Origin: Erwinia aphidicola | GTDB lineage: Bacteria; Pseudomonadota; Gammaproteobacteria; Enterobacterales; Enterobacteriaceae | Direction: 5' to 3' | Assembly: GCF_024169515.1 (NCBI RefSeq) | Contig: NZ_JAMKCQ010000001.1 | Location: 806,001 to 870,000, forward strand | Length of the DNA stretch: 64,000 bases | Part shown: positions 26,093 through 36,176 of the stretch, one piece after another | Layout of the letters: every line of letters starts with the position of its first letter | Numbering within the stretch: position 1 is the stretch's first letter | Program-made: the position numbers and the translations under genes | The notes under the pieces: generated by a model | The model's database searches: none | What the model was told of the DNA's origin: nothing | The model's input: only the letters and a program-made list of their open reading frames with translations

Positions 26093-26721
26093 AAATATTT
26101 CGCCTTACCTTCCACCCGCTGCGGTTCCCCCCCGTCAGCGTGCATTTCGGTGTAGATAAAGCCGGGCCGCACGCCGTTGACGCGAATGCCCTGCGCCGCC
26201 ACTTCCAGCGACAGCCCTTTTGTCAGGGTATCCATGGCCCCTTTCGAGGCGGCGTAGTCAATGTACTCGCCCGGTGCCCCAATGCGCGACGCGGCGGAAG
26301 AGACATTGACAATCGCCCCACCTTTGCCGCCGTGATGATGGCCCATGCGTTTGACCGCCTCACGGCAGCAAATAAAGCTGCCGGTCACATTGGTGGCAAA
26401 TACCCGATTGATGCGCTCGGCGCTCAGCTGCTCCAGCGTCGCCTGCTGGAACAGGATCCCGGCGTTATTCACCAGAGCTGTCAGTTGACCTGGCTGGCGG
26501 TCAATCTCCGCAAACATCGCTATCACCTGCGCCTCATCGGCAATATCCGCCTGAATAGCGAACGCGCTGCCGCCCTGCTGTTCTATTACATCCACCACTT
26601 CCAGCGCGGCATCGCTGCGGCGGGCATAGTTTACCGCGACCCGCCAGCCCATCTGCGCCAGCAGAATAGCGGTCGCGCGACCGATCCCCCGGCTGGCACC
26701 GGTAATTAAGGCGATCTTCAT
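26089..26721 (-). pseudogene. ygfF: YgfF-like SDR, C-terminally truncated by a REP-type element
   Basis: 210 residues matching E. coli YgfF, an SDR oxidoreductase of unknown substrate. NAD(P) motif TGASRGIG, NNAG, Ser in NVSSAASR and the catalytic YAASKGA are present. After YTEMHADGGEPQRV the frame ends in TAG supplied by a palindromic element; YgfF normally runs about 37 residues longer (the segment closing the Rossmann sheet and subunit interface, ending in VTG...DLAGG). Probably non-functional or destabilised, but residual activity is possible, so this is a truncated gene rather than a proven pseudogene. Confidence 0.8.
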
Positions 26722-26735
26722 TCAGCATCTCCAAT

Positions 26736-26759
26736 AAAAAGGGCAACCATTGGCTGCCC
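26736..26759 (-). terminator. Terminator between gcvP and ygfF
   Basis: On the minus strand GGGCAGCC-AAT-GGTTGCCC followed by TTTTT. It lies beyond gcvP and just before the ygfF start, so it should end the gcvTHP transcript. A second hairpin, GGGCAGG-ATTG-CCTGCCC, precedes it at 26782-26799. Confidence 0.8.
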
Positions 26760-26818
26760 CTGTCAGAAAGGATTACATTCGGGGCAGGATTGCCTGCCCT
26801 GGGCAAAACATGCGCCCG

Positions 26819-29680
26819 TTATTCGTATTCACTCATCGGTACGCAGGAGCAGAACAGATTGCGGTCACCGTAAACATCGTCGAGGCGCTTAACGGTTGGC
26901 CAGTATTTATTGTCGCTGCCTGCCGGGAATACCGCCAGCTCACGCGTATAAGGGTGGCTCCACTCACCGACAATTTCCCTCTGCGTGTGCGGTGCATTTA
27001 CCAGCGGGTTATCGTCTGCCGGCCATTCACCATTGAATACGCGATCGATTTCCATACGGATTGCCAGCATCGCATCGATAAAGCGGTCCAGCTCAATTTT
27101 GCTTTCCGATTCGGTCGGCTCAACCATCAGGGTGCCCGCTACCGGGAAGGACATGGTAGGTGCATGGAATCCGTAGTCAATCAGGCGCTTGGCAATATCC
27201 AGCTCGCTGATGCCGGTCTGCTCTTTCAGCGGACGAATATCGAGAATACATTCGTGCGCCACGCGGCCGTCACGCCCGACGTAGAGGATTGGGTAAGCTG
27301 ACTGCAGGCGATGGGCGATGTAGTTGGCATTGAGGATCGCCACCGAACTCGCCTGCTTGAGCCCCTCTGCGCCCATCATGCGGATATACATCCAGCTAAT
27401 CGGCAGAATGGATGCACTGCCGAATGGCGCAGCAGAGACTGCGCCCTGGCCGGTCAGCATATCGTCAATCTGCACCACGCTGTGGCCCGGTACAAACGGT
27501 GCCAGATGCGCTTTCACGCCGATAGGCCCCATACCCGGGCCACCGCCGCCGTGCGGGATACAGAAGGTTTTATGCAGATTGAGGTGCGACACGTCTGCAC
27601 CAATATAGCCCGGCGTGGTAATGCCGACCTGCGCGTTCATGTTGGCGCCGTCCAGGTAAACCTGACCGCCAAACTGATGGACGATCTGGCACACTTCGCG
27701 GATCGTCTCTTCATACACGCCGTGCGTTGACGGGTAAGTGACCATAATGCAGGAGAGTGCTTCGCCCGCCTGCTCCGCCTTCAGGCGCAGGTCGTGCAAA
27801 TCGATATTGCCCTGTTTGTCGCAGGCTACCACCACCACAGCCATACCGGCCATCTGCGCCGAAGCCGGGTTGGTGCCGTGTGCAGAGCTGGGGATCAGGC
27901 AGATATTTCGCCCGGCTTCGTTGCGGCTTTCGTGATAGCGACGGATGGCCAGCAGGCCGGCATATTCGCCCTGCGCGCCGGAGTTCGGCTGCATGCACAG
28001 CGCATCGTAGCCGGTCAACTGCACCAGCCACTGCGACAGTTGGCCGATCATCTGCAGATAGCCAGTTGCCTGCTCTGCCGGGCAGAACGGGTGCAGCTCG
28101 GCGAACTCGGGCCAGGTGATGGGGATCATCTCCGCCGCCGCGTTCAGCTTCATCGTGCACGAGCCAAGCGGGATCATCGCCTGATTGAGCGCCAGATCTT
28201 TGCGCTCCAGGCTGTGCATATAACGCATCATCTCGGTTTCGCTGTGATGACGGTTAAACACCGGATGGGTCAGGATCGCATCCTGACGCAGCATTGCAGC
28301 GGGAATGGAAGCGCCATCCGCATCGAGGGCATCGATCTCCAGCCCGTGCTGCTCGCCCAGCAGGATTGAGAACAGCGCCGCGACGTCTTCACGCGTGGTG
28401 GTTTCATCCAGCGTAATGCCGACCGCATTGAGGATATCGCTGCGCAGATTAATACCAAAGCTCAGCGCACGATCCAGCACGGCAGCTTTATCCGCCACTT
28501 CTACCGTCAGCGTATCAAACCAGCTGTGATAACGCAGTTTCAGACCACCCTTCTGCAACCCGGCCGCAAGAATATCGGTCAGGCGATGGATACGCCCGGC
28601 GATGCGCTGCAGCCCGGCCGGGCCGTGGAATACCGCGTACAGGCTGGCAATGTTTGCCAGCAGCACCTGCGAGGTGCAAATGTTAGAGTTAGCTTTCTCA
28701 CGGCGGATATGCTGCTCGCGCGTCTGCATCGCCATACGCAGTGCGGTGTTGCCCGCGGCGTCACGCGATACGCCGATAATACGGCCAGGCATTGAACGTT
28801 TGTGTTCGTCACGCGCGGCGAAGAATGCCGCATGCGGACCACCGTAGCCCATTGGTACGCCGAAGCGCTGCGCGGAGCCGAAAACGATATCCGCGCCCTG
28901 CTTGCCCGGCGCCTGTAACAGCACCAGCGCCATAAAGTCGGCTGCCACGCTGACCACCACTTTGCGGCTTTTCAGCTCAGCAATCAGGTCACCGTAATCA
29001 TGCACTTCACCGCCGGTGCCGACCTGCTGTAACAGCACGCCGAACACATCCTGCAGCTCCAGCACTTTCTCCGCTTTATCGACCAGCACCTCGAAGCCAA
29101 AGGTTTCAGCGCGGGTGCGCACCACGTCCAGCGTCTGCGGATGAATATCATCAGCAACGAAGAAGCGATTGGCATTTTTCAGCTTGCTGACGCGCTTTGC
29201 CATCGCCATCGCTTCGGCGGCGGCGGTCGCTTCATCCAGCAGCGAGGCAGACGCGATATCCAGCCCGGTCAGGTCAAGAGTCAGCTGCTGAAAGTTCAGC
29301 AGTGCTTCCAGACGGCCCTGGGAGACTTCCGGCTGGTAAGGAGTGTATGCGGTGTACCAGCCTGGGTTTTCCAGCATGTTGCGCAGGATCACCGGCGGCG
29401 TCAGCACCGGGGTGTACCCCATGCCAATAAAGGATTTATAGCGCTGATTTTGTGATGCAATCGCCTTCAGCTCGGCCAGCGCCAGGTGTTCGGTCAGCGC
29501 ATCGCCTACCGCAGGTGGGCTGGGAAGCTGGATGTCGGCGGGCACAATCGAGGCGATGAGCTCGCTCAGCGATGAGGCACCGATGGCGCTGAGCATCGCT
29601 GCCTGCTGTTCCTGGGAAGGTCCGATATGGCGCTCGATAAATGCACCGTGATGTTCAAGCTGGCTGAGAGTCTGGGTCAT
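26819..29680 (-). CDS. gcvP: Glycine dehydrogenase (decarboxylating), P protein
   Basis: 953-residue PLP enzyme that decarboxylates glycine and loads the aminomethyl group on the lipoyl arm of GcvH. The PLP lysine is in [18 protein letters not shown]. Both the pseudo-active N-terminal half (FIERHIGPS start; [16 protein letters not shown]) and the active C-terminal half ([11 protein letters not shown]) are present. The ATG at 29680 (MTQTLSQLE) matches E. coli; six upstream codons are not supported. Last gene of gcvTHP, with a terminator beyond it. Confidence 0.97.
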   Translation of the reverse strand: MTQTLSQLEHHGAFIERHIGPSQEQQAAMLSAIGASSLSELIASIVPADIQLPSPPAVGDALTEHLALAELKAIASQNQRYKSFIGMGYTPVLTPPVILRNMLENPGWYTAYTPYQPEVSQGRLEALLNFQQLTLDLTGLDIASASLLDEATAAAEAMAMAKRVSKLKNANRFFVADDIHPQTLDVVRTRAETFGFEVLVDKAEKVLELQDVFGVLLQQVGTGGEVHDYGDLIAELKSRKVVVSVAADFMALVLLQAPGKQGADIVFGSAQRFGVPMGYGGPHAAFFAARDEHKRSMPGRIIGVSRDAAGNTALRMAMQTREQHIRREKANSNICTSQVLLANIASLYAVFHGPAGLQRIAGRIHRLTDILAAGLQKGGLKLRYHSWFDTLTVEVADKAAVLDRALSFGINLRSDILNAVGITLDETTTREDVAALFSILLGEQHGLEIDALDADGASIPAAMLRQDAILTHPVFNRHHSETEMMRYMHSLERKDLALNQAMIPLGSCTMKLNAAAEMIPITWPEFAELHPFCPAEQATGYLQMIGQLSQWLVQLTGYDALCMQPNSGAQGEYAGLLAIRRYHESRNEAGRNICLIPSSAHGTNPASAQMAGMAVVVVACDKQGNIDLHDLRLKAEQAGEALSCIMVTYPSTHGVYEETIREVCQIVHQFGGQVYLDGANMNAQVGITTPGYIGADVSHLNLHKTFCIPHGGGGPGMGPIGVKAHLAPFVPGHSVVQIDDMLTGQGAVSAAPFGSASILPISWMYIRMMGAEGLKQASSVAILNANYIAHRLQSAYPILYVGRDGRVAHECILDIRPLKEQTGISELDIAKRLIDYGFHAPTMSFPVAGTLMVEPTESESKIELDRFIDAMLAIRMEIDRVFNGEWPADDNPLVNAPHTQREIVGEWSHPYTRELAVFPAGSDNKYWPTVKRLDDVYGDRNLFCSCVPMSEYE

Positions 29681-29752
29681 TAGCGGTAAATCCTGCATCG
29701 GGCATCGGGTTTCAGGGCAGCGAATAGCCCGCCCTGAAGTGACGATTAAACG

Positions 29753-30139
29753 TTATTCTGAGATGGCGGCAGCGTAAGCAGCAGCATCAAGCAAGGTTTC
29801 GAACTCGGTATCATCGCTGGCTTTGATCTTGAACAGCCAGCCTTCGGTGTAGGGATCGCTGTTCACCAGTTCAGGCTCAGATTCCAGCGCGCTGTTTACC
29901 TCAATGATTTCGCCGCTCAGTGGGGCATAGATATCAGACGCGGCTTTCACCGATTCAGCCACAGCGCAATCTTCGCCCTGGCTATAGGTGTTGCCAAGAT
30001 CCGGCAGGTCAACAAACACCATGTCACCGAGCAGCTCCTGCGCATGCTCGGTGATCCCGACGGTAAAGGTGCCATCGGCCTCTTTGCGCACCCATTCATG
30101 GCTGTCACGATATTTCAGTTCGGCTGGTACATTGCTCAT
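29753..30139 (-). CDS. gcvH: Glycine cleavage system H protein
   Basis: 128-residue lipoyl carrier that shuttles the aminomethyl group between P, T and L proteins. The lipoylated Lys is in [12 protein letters not shown]. Start [10 protein letters not shown] at 30139 follows the E. coli protein; an ATG five codons upstream is unlikely. Lies between gcvT and gcvP. Confidence 0.97.
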   Translation of the reverse strand: MSNVPAELKYRDSHEWVRKEADGTFTVGITEHAQELLGDMVFVDLPDLGNTYSQGEDCAVAESVKAASDIYAPLSGEIIEVNSALESEPELVNSDPYTEGWLFKIKASDDTEFETLLDAAAYAAAISE

Positions 30140-30164
30140 CAATATGCTCTCCAAAAGGCAAAAA

Positions 30165-31277
30165 TTATTTCGTCACCGGCTTACCGGCGCGGACAAAAAT
30201 CGGTTTAGTCACCTGCACCGGCATTTCGCGGTTGCGGATCTGCACAATCGCCTGCTCGCCAATTCCGGCAGGCACGCGCGCAAGGGCAATACTGCATCCC
30301 AGCGTTGGGGAAAATGAACCACTGGTGATAATACCTTCATGCTGATTGCCATCGGCATCGCTGAAGCGCACCGGCAGTTCATTACGCAATACGCCTTTTT
30401 CGGTCATGATCAGGCCCACCAGCTGGTCGGTACCCTTTTCGCGCTGCTGTTCCAGCGCTTCACGGCCAATGAACTGGCGATCGGCTGGATCCCATGCAAT
30501 GGTCCAGCCCATATTGGCGGCCAGCGGAGAAACGCCTTCATCCATCTCCTGACCGTACAGGTTCATGCCGGCTTCCAGACGCAGCGTATCGCGCGCGCCA
30601 AGGCCGGCAGGCTTGACACCCGCTGCCAGCAATTTCTTCCAGAAATCGGCAACCTGCTCGTTTGGCAGGGCAATCTCGTAGCCGGATTCACCGGTATAAC
30701 CGGTGGTGGCGATGAAATAGTCACCCGCCTGCACGCCAAAGAACGGCTTCATTCCGCTGACGGCGGCGCGCTGCGCATCATTAAACAGCGTCTGGGCTTT
30801 CTGCTGGGCATTGGGTCCCTGCACGGCCACCAGTGCCAAATCGTCACGCTCGGTCAATTCAACGCCGTAGTCAGCGGCATGCTGACCGATCCACGCCAGG
30901 TCTTTCTCACGCGTGGCGGAGTTGACCACCAGGCGGAAGAACTCTTCGCTAATAAAGTAAACAATCAGATCGTCAATCACCCCGGCAGAGGCGTTGAGCA
31001 TCGCGCTGTACAGGGCTTTGCCCGGCAGCGTCAGTTTGGCAACGTCATTGGCCAACAGATAACGCAGAAATTCGCGCGTGCGTGCGCCGTGCAGGTCGAC
31101 AATCGTCATATGAGAAACGTCAAACATCCCGGCGTCCGTGCGCACTGCATGATGTTCATCCATTTGCGAGCCGTAATGCAGCGGCATCATCCAGCCATGA
31201 AAATCCACCATGCGGGCACCACACGCCTGATGCTGTTCGAAAAGGGGAGTTTGCTGAATCTCGGTTTGCTGAGTCAT
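30165..31277 (-). CDS. gcvT: Aminomethyltransferase, T protein
   Basis: 370-residue folate enzyme that releases ammonia and forms 5,10-methylene-THF from the H-protein intermediate. Key stretches are [12 protein letters not shown], the catalytic Asp in MFDVSHM, and [13 protein letters not shown]. The ATG at 31277 follows AGGA. First gene of gcvTHP; the upstream region carries a PurR-type box, and control by GcvA, GcvR and Lrp is known for the E. coli operon. Confidence 0.97.
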   Translation of the reverse strand: MTQQTEIQQTPLFEQHQACGARMVDFHGWMMPLHYGSQMDEHHAVRTDAGMFDVSHMTIVDLHGARTREFLRYLLANDVAKLTLPGKALYSAMLNASAGVIDDLIVYFISEEFFRLVVNSATREKDLAWIGQHAADYGVELTERDDLALVAVQGPNAQQKAQTLFNDAQRAAVSGMKPFFGVQAGDYFIATTGYTGESGYEIALPNEQVADFWKKLLAAGVKPAGLGARDTLRLEAGMNLYGQEMDEGVSPLAANMGWTIAWDPADRQFIGREALEQQREKGTDQLVGLIMTEKGVLRNELPVRFSDADGNQHEGIITSGSFSPTLGCSIALARVPAGIGEQAIVQIRNREMPVQVTKPIFVRAGKPVTK

Positions 31278-31338
31278 ATCATTCCTGTATCTGATATCCG
31301 GTTGCTGACCAGCGCCTCTCACCGCCTTTGCGGGACCG

Positions 31339-31354
31339 ACGCAAACGTTACCTT
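31339..31354. promoter_or_regulatory. Candidate PurR box upstream of gcvT
   Basis: ACGCAAACGTTACCTT agrees with the PurR consensus ANGCAANCGNTTNCNT at all but one defined position. It lies 62 bp upstream of the gcvT start. PurR represses gcvTHP in E. coli, which fits glycine cleavage feeding one-carbon units to purine synthesis. Confidence 0.65.
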
Positions 31355-31466
31355 AGCTCTGAACTTACCACCGAACACGCCAATTAACCATAAGTAAAAC
31401 GGGGTCGAATCTGTTGCCGTGCCAGAAATGGCCAGGCTGAGTTTCCAGTGTTTTTCACCAAAAAAA

Positions 31467-31480
31467 TGCGTTATAACGCA
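31467..31480. promoter_or_regulatory. Perfect 14-bp palindrome TGCGTTATAACGCA
   Basis: Exact dyad about 190 bp upstream of gcvT. It resembles an operator but I cannot assign a protein. Confidence 0.35.
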
Positions 31481-31788
31481 CGAATTCAGTAATTAACCGT
31501 CACTCATTCAGTTTAATGGCCAGGATTAAGCACGCACGGGGAAAAAAACCACTTGAGGGAAAAGACCTATGCATTATTAAAAGTAATGCGAGCGCGGGGG
31601 TGAAATTAGAATAATTCAAACGATGTGCAAAAAAGGGGCATCCATTGCACCAAAAGTGCAAACAGGGACAAAGAGGGACAAAGAGGGAGGAGGAAGGCAA
31701 GAAGATTCCTCAGTTACGCTAATAATCGGCATCCCGATACAAAGATGCCTATATCAGACGAGAAGAGGGGGGTATGGTAAAACATCAG

Positions 31789-32277
31789 TCAGCCTTTCAG
31801 AACGGCTTCCTTCACGAACCAGGCAAGAACAGCCAGGATTGCCGGGACTAAAAGTGTCCAGGTGATTTTAGCGTTGAGCGCATCAAACCTGTTATTCGTT
31901 CTTACTTCTAAAGCGGCTAACTCTTGTATCAACTCTGCGCGAACACTTTGCACCTCGGCGCGGATACTTTGCCCCTCAGCGCGGACACCTTGCACCTCGG
32001 CGCGGATACTTTGCCCCTCAGCGCGGACACCTTGCACCTCAGCGCGGACACCATGCACCTCGGCGCGGACACCTTGCACCTCTGTTCTGACACTCTCAAC
32101 ATCAGCTTTGGTCGCAAAGCTTTCAGAGCGCGCAGTGAGTATGCCCAGATCGATTTTGATCTGATGGCTATCCTGTTCCAGATGTTCCACGCGTCTGGTC
32201 AAATTGTCCATTCCACCTCCATTCCCCCCTGTTTGCGAAACACGATAACTGCGCCATTGATGTATATTCTCACTCAT
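31789..32277 (-). CDS. Heptad-repeat coiled-coil protein with C-terminal membrane anchor
   Basis: 162 residues from the ATG at 32277, chosen because AAGGAT lies just upstream (open 17 codons more). Residues about 63-118 are eight uninterrupted heptads of the type VRAEVQG, VRAEGQS or IRAEVQG, giving a long coiled coil. A hydrophobic tail anchor (WTLLVPAILAVLAWFV, about 140-155) follows, then a short charged end. Its architecture, not its sequence identity, recalls Bdr-like tail-anchored repeat proteins. Function unknown. The repeat is near-exact at DNA level, so copy number may vary. Not in E. coli at this place. Confidence 0.75.
   Translation of the reverse strand: MSENIHQWRSYRVSQTGGNGGGMDNLTRRVEHLEQDSHQIKIDLGILTARSESFATKADVESVRTEVQGVRAEVHGVRAEVQGVRAEGQSIRAEVQGVRAEGQSIRAEVQSVRAELIQELAALEVRTNNRFDALNAKITWTLLVPAILAVLAWFVKEAVLKG
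31924..32091. repeat. 21-bp in-frame tandem repeat (eight copies)
   Basis: Eight 21-bp units encoding the heptads of the coiled-coil protein. A 42-bp double unit starting TGCACCTCGGCGCGGATACT occurs twice, exactly, at 31949 and 31991, a sign of recent duplication. Confidence 0.85.
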
Positions 32278-32422
32278 TAAGCCATCCTTGCTTTGCCTGA
32301 ACTTTTCCGAACAAATTTTAACCAGCACGCAGACGCAATCCTTGCATCTTTAGCTATCAGGCCGTTGGTGAATATGTGCTATTGCGGTGAATCAGGGCCG
32401 CAGCCCCGATTTTTTACTGATT

Positions 32423-33625
32423 TCAGCTCAGCCAGTCAGGCAGATCGTGCAGCCCCATTGCCTGCTTGAGCAGGCGTGGCTTGACGCCGGGAAGCGTGTC
32501 CGCCAGCGCCAGGCCAACATCGCGCAGCAGTTTCTTCGCCGGATTATTCCCGTCAAACAGCTCGCGGAAACCCTGCATGCTGGCGAGCATCACCGCCGCG
32601 CTATGCTTGCGGCTGCGCTCGTAGCGACGCAGATAAAGATGCTGGCCAATGTCTTTGCCCTGCTGCTGCAGGCGCTTGACCTGACCAATCAGCTCAGCGG
32701 CATCCATAAAGCCAAGGTTAACCCCCTGTCCGGCCAGGGGATGAATGGTGTGGGCCGCATCGCCTACCAGCGCCAGACGGTGAGCCGCGAAGTTGCGCGC
32801 GTAGCGCCCCATCAGCGGGAAGGATTGGCGCTCGCTCTCCACTTCACACAGGCCAAGACGCAGGTCGAACGCGACCGACAGCTGCTGGTTAAACACCGCA
32901 GCAGGCATCTCTTTCAGGCGCAATGCTTCCTGGGGTGATAATGACCAGACAATTGAGCTCAGATGCGGGTCGCTGAGTGGCAGGAAGGCCAGAATGCCGT
33001 CGCCGTGAAACACCTGACGCGCCACCGCGTCATGCGGCTTCTCGGTGCGGATGTTGGCAACCAGCGCATGATGCTGATAGTCCCAGAAAGTTAGCGGGAT
33101 ATCGGCTTTATTACGCAGCCAGGAGTTGGCGCCATCCGCCGCGACCAGCAGACGAGCGGTCATCATGCTGCCATCCTGCAGGGTAACGAACGCTTCGTTG
33201 TCACCAAAGGCGACCTGCTGTAACTGCGCCGGGGCAATCAGGGTGATATCACTGAGGCTCTCCGCACGCTGCCATAACGCCTGGTGGATCACCCGGTTTT
33301 CGATAATATGCCCGAGGTGCGCCAGCCCCTGCTGCTCATCGTCAAACGCGATATGCCCGAAGCTGTCGCGGTCCCAGACTTCCATGCCATGGTAGGCGCT
33401 GGCGCGAGCGGCGAGGATGGTGCTCCAGACGCCAAGATGCTGCAGCAGGCGTTCGCTGGCGGCGTTGATCGCCGAGACGCGCAGCCCAGGGGCCGCATCG
33501 GCCTCAACTGCCGTCGGCACTTCGCGCTCCAGCACGGCCACGCGTAGCCCGCTGCCCTGTAAGCCACAGGCCACGGCCAGCCCGACCATACCGCCACCGG
33601 CGATGATCACATCATAGGTTTGCAT
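32423..33625 (-). CDS. ubiI: 2-octaprenylphenol 5-hydroxylase UbiI
   Basis: 400-residue flavin monooxygenase of ubiquinone synthesis (formerly VisC), adding the C5 hydroxyl. FAD motifs: GGGMVGLAVACGL near the N terminus, ADGANSWLR in the middle, and GDAAHTIHPLAGQGVNLG. The ATG at 33625 follows GAGGAGAAAG; the frame is open far upstream through ubiH but without support. Order ubiI-ubiH-pepP-ygfB is as in E. coli. Confidence 0.96.
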   Translation of the reverse strand: MQTYDVIIAGGGMVGLAVACGLQGSGLRVAVLEREVPTAVEADAAPGLRVSAINAASERLLQHLGVWSTILAARASAYHGMEVWDRDSFGHIAFDDEQQGLAHLGHIIENRVIHQALWQRAESLSDITLIAPAQLQQVAFGDNEAFVTLQDGSMMTARLLVAADGANSWLRNKADIPLTFWDYQHHALVANIRTEKPHDAVARQVFHGDGILAFLPLSDPHLSSIVWSLSPQEALRLKEMPAAVFNQQLSVAFDLRLGLCEVESERQSFPLMGRYARNFAAHRLALVGDAAHTIHPLAGQGVNLGFMDAAELIGQVKRLQQQGKDIGQHLYLRRYERSRKHSAAVMLASMQGFRELFDGNNPAKKLLRDVGLALADTLPGVKPRLLKQAMGLHDLPDWLS

Positions 33626-33638
33626 TACTGCTTTCTCC

Positions 33639-34817
33639 TCAACGCTTAACCCAGCCCAACGTGCGCTCGGCCAGCAAATTACGTAACAGCGGCAGATGAT
33701 CCATCGCCAGCAGTCCCAGATTGCGCCCAATAACCAGCGGCGTATAGCGGTTTGCAAACAGTCTGACCAGCCCATCGGTAATGCCGATGGTGGCCTGCGC
33801 GTCCGGCTGACGGCGCTGCTGATAGTGTTGCAGGGTGGCGAATGCGCCCACGCCCTGCCCGGCGCGCCATGCCGCCGCCAGCGTTTCCGCCAGCGACATC
33901 ACGTCACGAATACCGAGATTAAAGCCCTGCCCGGCGATGGGGTGCAGAGTCTGTGCCGCATTGCCGACCAGCGCAAGACGATGGCCAACATGCTGTGCAG
34001 CGGTTTGCAGCTGCAGTGGATAGCTGTGGCGCTGGCCGACATGAGTGATGCGCCCCAGCCGCCAGCCGAATGCACGCTGCAACTCCGCAATAAAACGCCC
34101 GTCGTCCCAGCCGTCCACAGCGGATTTTTGCGCGAGCGGATGGCACCACACCAGCGAACTGCGCCCGTCTGACATCGGCAACAGCGCCAGCGGGCCATGT
34201 TCGGTAAAGCGCTCGAACGCCCGCCCCTGATGCGGCAGCTGAGTTGAGACATTGGCAATCACCGCGACCTGCTGATAATCCGCCCGCTGCCAGCTGATGC
34301 CACAGGCGGTTGCCACCTGCGAATGCGAACCATCAGCGGCCACCAGCAGTTCGCCGCCGAGCGTTTCCCCACGGGCGAGCGTGACGCTAACGCTATTCTG
34401 GGTACGCGTCACCTGCGACACTTTATCCGGGCAGCGCAGCGTGACCCCTGGCGCCTGCTTCAGGCGGTTGAACAGCCGCTGCCCGACCTCGTGCAGCTCA
34501 ACCACCTGACCCAGTGCAGAAACGCCGTAGTCGGCCGCGCTGAGTGAAACAAAGCTAGCGTGGCCGCGATCGCTGACGTGAACGTCGGTAATAGCCGTGG
34601 CGCAGGAGGCCAGCAGCGGCCACAGATCAATCGCGGCAAGCTGCTGACAGGTACCTTCCGCCAGAGCAATAGCACGCCCGTCGTAGCCAGGATGCGCCCG
34701 GCTGGCAGGTTCTGTGGCTTCCACCAGGGTGACCGCCAGCTTTCCCTGAGTCAGATGGGAAATGGCTAACGCCAGCGTGGCCCCCGTCATCCCGCCGCCT
34801 GCGATAATTATGCTCAT
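33639..34817 (-). CDS. ubiH: 2-octaprenyl-6-methoxyphenol hydroxylase UbiH
   Basis: 392-residue FAD monooxygenase adding the C1 hydroxyl in ubiquinone synthesis. Motifs: GGGMTGATLALAIS at the N terminus, ADGSHSQVATACG, and GNAAQTLHPIAGQGFNLG (Asn in place of the more usual Asp, as in UbiH). The start overlaps the pepP stop as ATGA; ubiI follows 13 bp downstream. Confidence 0.96.
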   Translation of the reverse strand: MSIIIAGGGMTGATLALAISHLTQGKLAVTLVEATEPASRAHPGYDGRAIALAEGTCQQLAAIDLWPLLASCATAITDVHVSDRGHASFVSLSAADYGVSALGQVVELHEVGQRLFNRLKQAPGVTLRCPDKVSQVTRTQNSVSVTLARGETLGGELLVAADGSHSQVATACGISWQRADYQQVAVIANVSTQLPHQGRAFERFTEHGPLALLPMSDGRSSLVWCHPLAQKSAVDGWDDGRFIAELQRAFGWRLGRITHVGQRHSYPLQLQTAAQHVGHRLALVGNAAQTLHPIAGQGFNLGIRDVMSLAETLAAAWRAGQGVGAFATLQHYQQRRQPDAQATIGITDGLVRLFANRYTPLVIGRNLGLLAMDHLPLLRNLLAERTLGWVKR

Positions 34818-36130
34818 GAACGCTTCGCTGCCGCCATTAGTGCTTCAATCTCATCCGCATCTTTCACCACCGTGTCGGTCAGGTTTTCATTGCCATCTGC
34901 GGTGATAATAATGTCATCTTCAATTCGGATACCGATACCGCGATACTCAACGGGTACGTCCGCGTCCGGAGCGATATACAGCCCCGGTTCAATGGTCAAC
35001 ACCATGCCCGCTTCAAGAATGCGGTCGCGGTCCACGCCGTAGTGACCGACATCGTGCACATCCAGACCCAGCCAGTGGCTCAGACCATGCATAAAGAACT
35101 GGCGATGGGCATTTTCAGCGATCAGGGTATCGACATCGCCCTGCATCACGCCCAGCTCCACCAGGCCGCTCACCATAATCTTCACCACTTCCGCCGTCAC
35201 TTCACGGATGCTGATGCCGGGTCGATACAGTTCCAGCGCCTTATTCAGCGAAGCCAGCACAATATCGTAAATGGCGCGCTGCGGTGCGCTGAATTTGCCA
35301 CCGACCGGGAAAGTGCGGGTGATATCGCCAGCATAGCCCTTGAGCTCGCAGCCCGCGTCGATCAGCACCAGCTGGCCGTCGTGCATCTGGCTCTCGTTTT
35401 CGGTGTAGTGCAGAATGCAGCCGTTCTCCCCGGCACCAACGATGGTGTTGTAAGAGGGGTAGCGGGCGCCGTGGCGGTTGAATTCATGATGAATCTCCCC
35501 CTCCAGCTGATATTCATACATTCCCGGACGCGATTTCTGCATAGCGCGGGTATGAGCCAGCGCGCTAATACGGCCCGCTTCACGCAGTACCGCCTGCTCT
35601 TCCGCGGACTTAATCAGGCGCATCTCATGCACCCACGGGCGCCAGTCGGTCAGCGTGGCCGGAGCGGAGAGATTCTGGCGCGAGCCACGGCGCAGGGTAT
35701 CCAGCGCGCTGAACACGATGCTGTCGGCCCCGGCGTACTGGCCCTGCGCGTGGTACACCACGTCCAGCCCGTTAAGGAGCTGGTGCAGCTGCTCACCGAT
35801 ATCGTCCCACGGCAGCGCACGATCCACCGCCAGAACCGCAGGCGCAGCATCCTGCCCCAGACGGCGGCCAAACCAGATTTCAGCCGTAAGATCGCGCACG
35901 CGGTTAAACAGCACGCTGTGATTGTGATTCTCATCGCTTTTAATCAGCACCAGCACCGCTTCCGGTTCATTAAACCCGGTGAAGTACCAGAAATCGCTGT
36001 TCTGCCGATAGGGATACTCACTGTCGTTGCTGCGAGTTGCTTCCGGGGCGGCAAAAATCAATGCCGCACTGGCCGGGGCCATTTTTGCTAACAGCGCCTG
36101 GCGGCGGCGCAAAAACTCTTGCTGGGTCAT
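34814..36130 (-). CDS. pepP: Xaa-Pro aminopeptidase PepP
   Basis: 438-residue dimetal aminopeptidase releasing an N-terminal residue before proline. Metal ligands are visible in LIDAGCELKGYAGDITRTF (two Asp), HGLSHWLGLDVHDVG (His), LTIEPGLYI (Glu) and GIGIRIEDDI (Glu). The N-terminal domain is typical (FWYFTGFNEPEAVL). Start at 36130 (MTQQEFLRRRQ) follows AGGAGA. Confidence 0.96.
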   Translation of the reverse strand: MTQQEFLRRRQALLAKMAPASAALIFAAPEATRSNDSEYPYRQNSDFWYFTGFNEPEAVLVLIKSDENHNHSVLFNRVRDLTAEIWFGRRLGQDAAPAVLAVDRALPWDDIGEQLHQLLNGLDVVYHAQGQYAGADSIVFSALDTLRRGSRQNLSAPATLTDWRPWVHEMRLIKSAEEQAVLREAGRISALAHTRAMQKSRPGMYEYQLEGEIHHEFNRHGARYPSYNTIVGAGENGCILHYTENESQMHDGQLVLIDAGCELKGYAGDITRTFPVGGKFSAPQRAIYDIVLASLNKALELYRPGISIREVTAEVVKIMVSGLVELGVMQGDVDTLIAENAHRQFFMHGLSHWLGLDVHDVGHYGVDRDRILEAGMVLTIEPGLYIAPDADVPVEYRGIGIRIEDDIIITADGNENLTDTVVKDADEIEALMAAAKRS

Positions 36131-36176
36131 ACGATCTCCTGAATGCTGTTCCATTAAACCGCTGAGTAGCGACAGT

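Larger units (their letters stand above)
31278..31788. other. gcvTHP upstream region
   Basis: About 510 bp between the coiled-coil gene and gcvT, both leftward. It contains a PurR-like box (31339-31354), a perfect 14-bp palindrome (31467-31480), A/T-rich stretches suited to Lrp and GcvA, and a short direct repeat GGGACAAAGA near 31671-31690. No convincing ORF; an 80-codon plus-strand frame at 31623 is not supported. Confidence 0.55.

Noticed and set aside
30339..31397. 352-codon plus-strand ORF
   Set aside because: Antisense of gcvT.
31623..31865. 80-codon ORF upstream of gcvT
   Set aside because: Low-complexity start and overlap with the coiled-coil gene; no family.
31924..32091. Possible CRISPR or non-coding satellite
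   Set aside because: The 21-bp units are in frame and encode regular heptads within a gene that has a good ribosome site.
33626..33775. 50-codon N-terminal extension of UbiI
   Set aside because: It lies within the end of ubiH and lacks family similarity; the internal start has a strong ribosome site.
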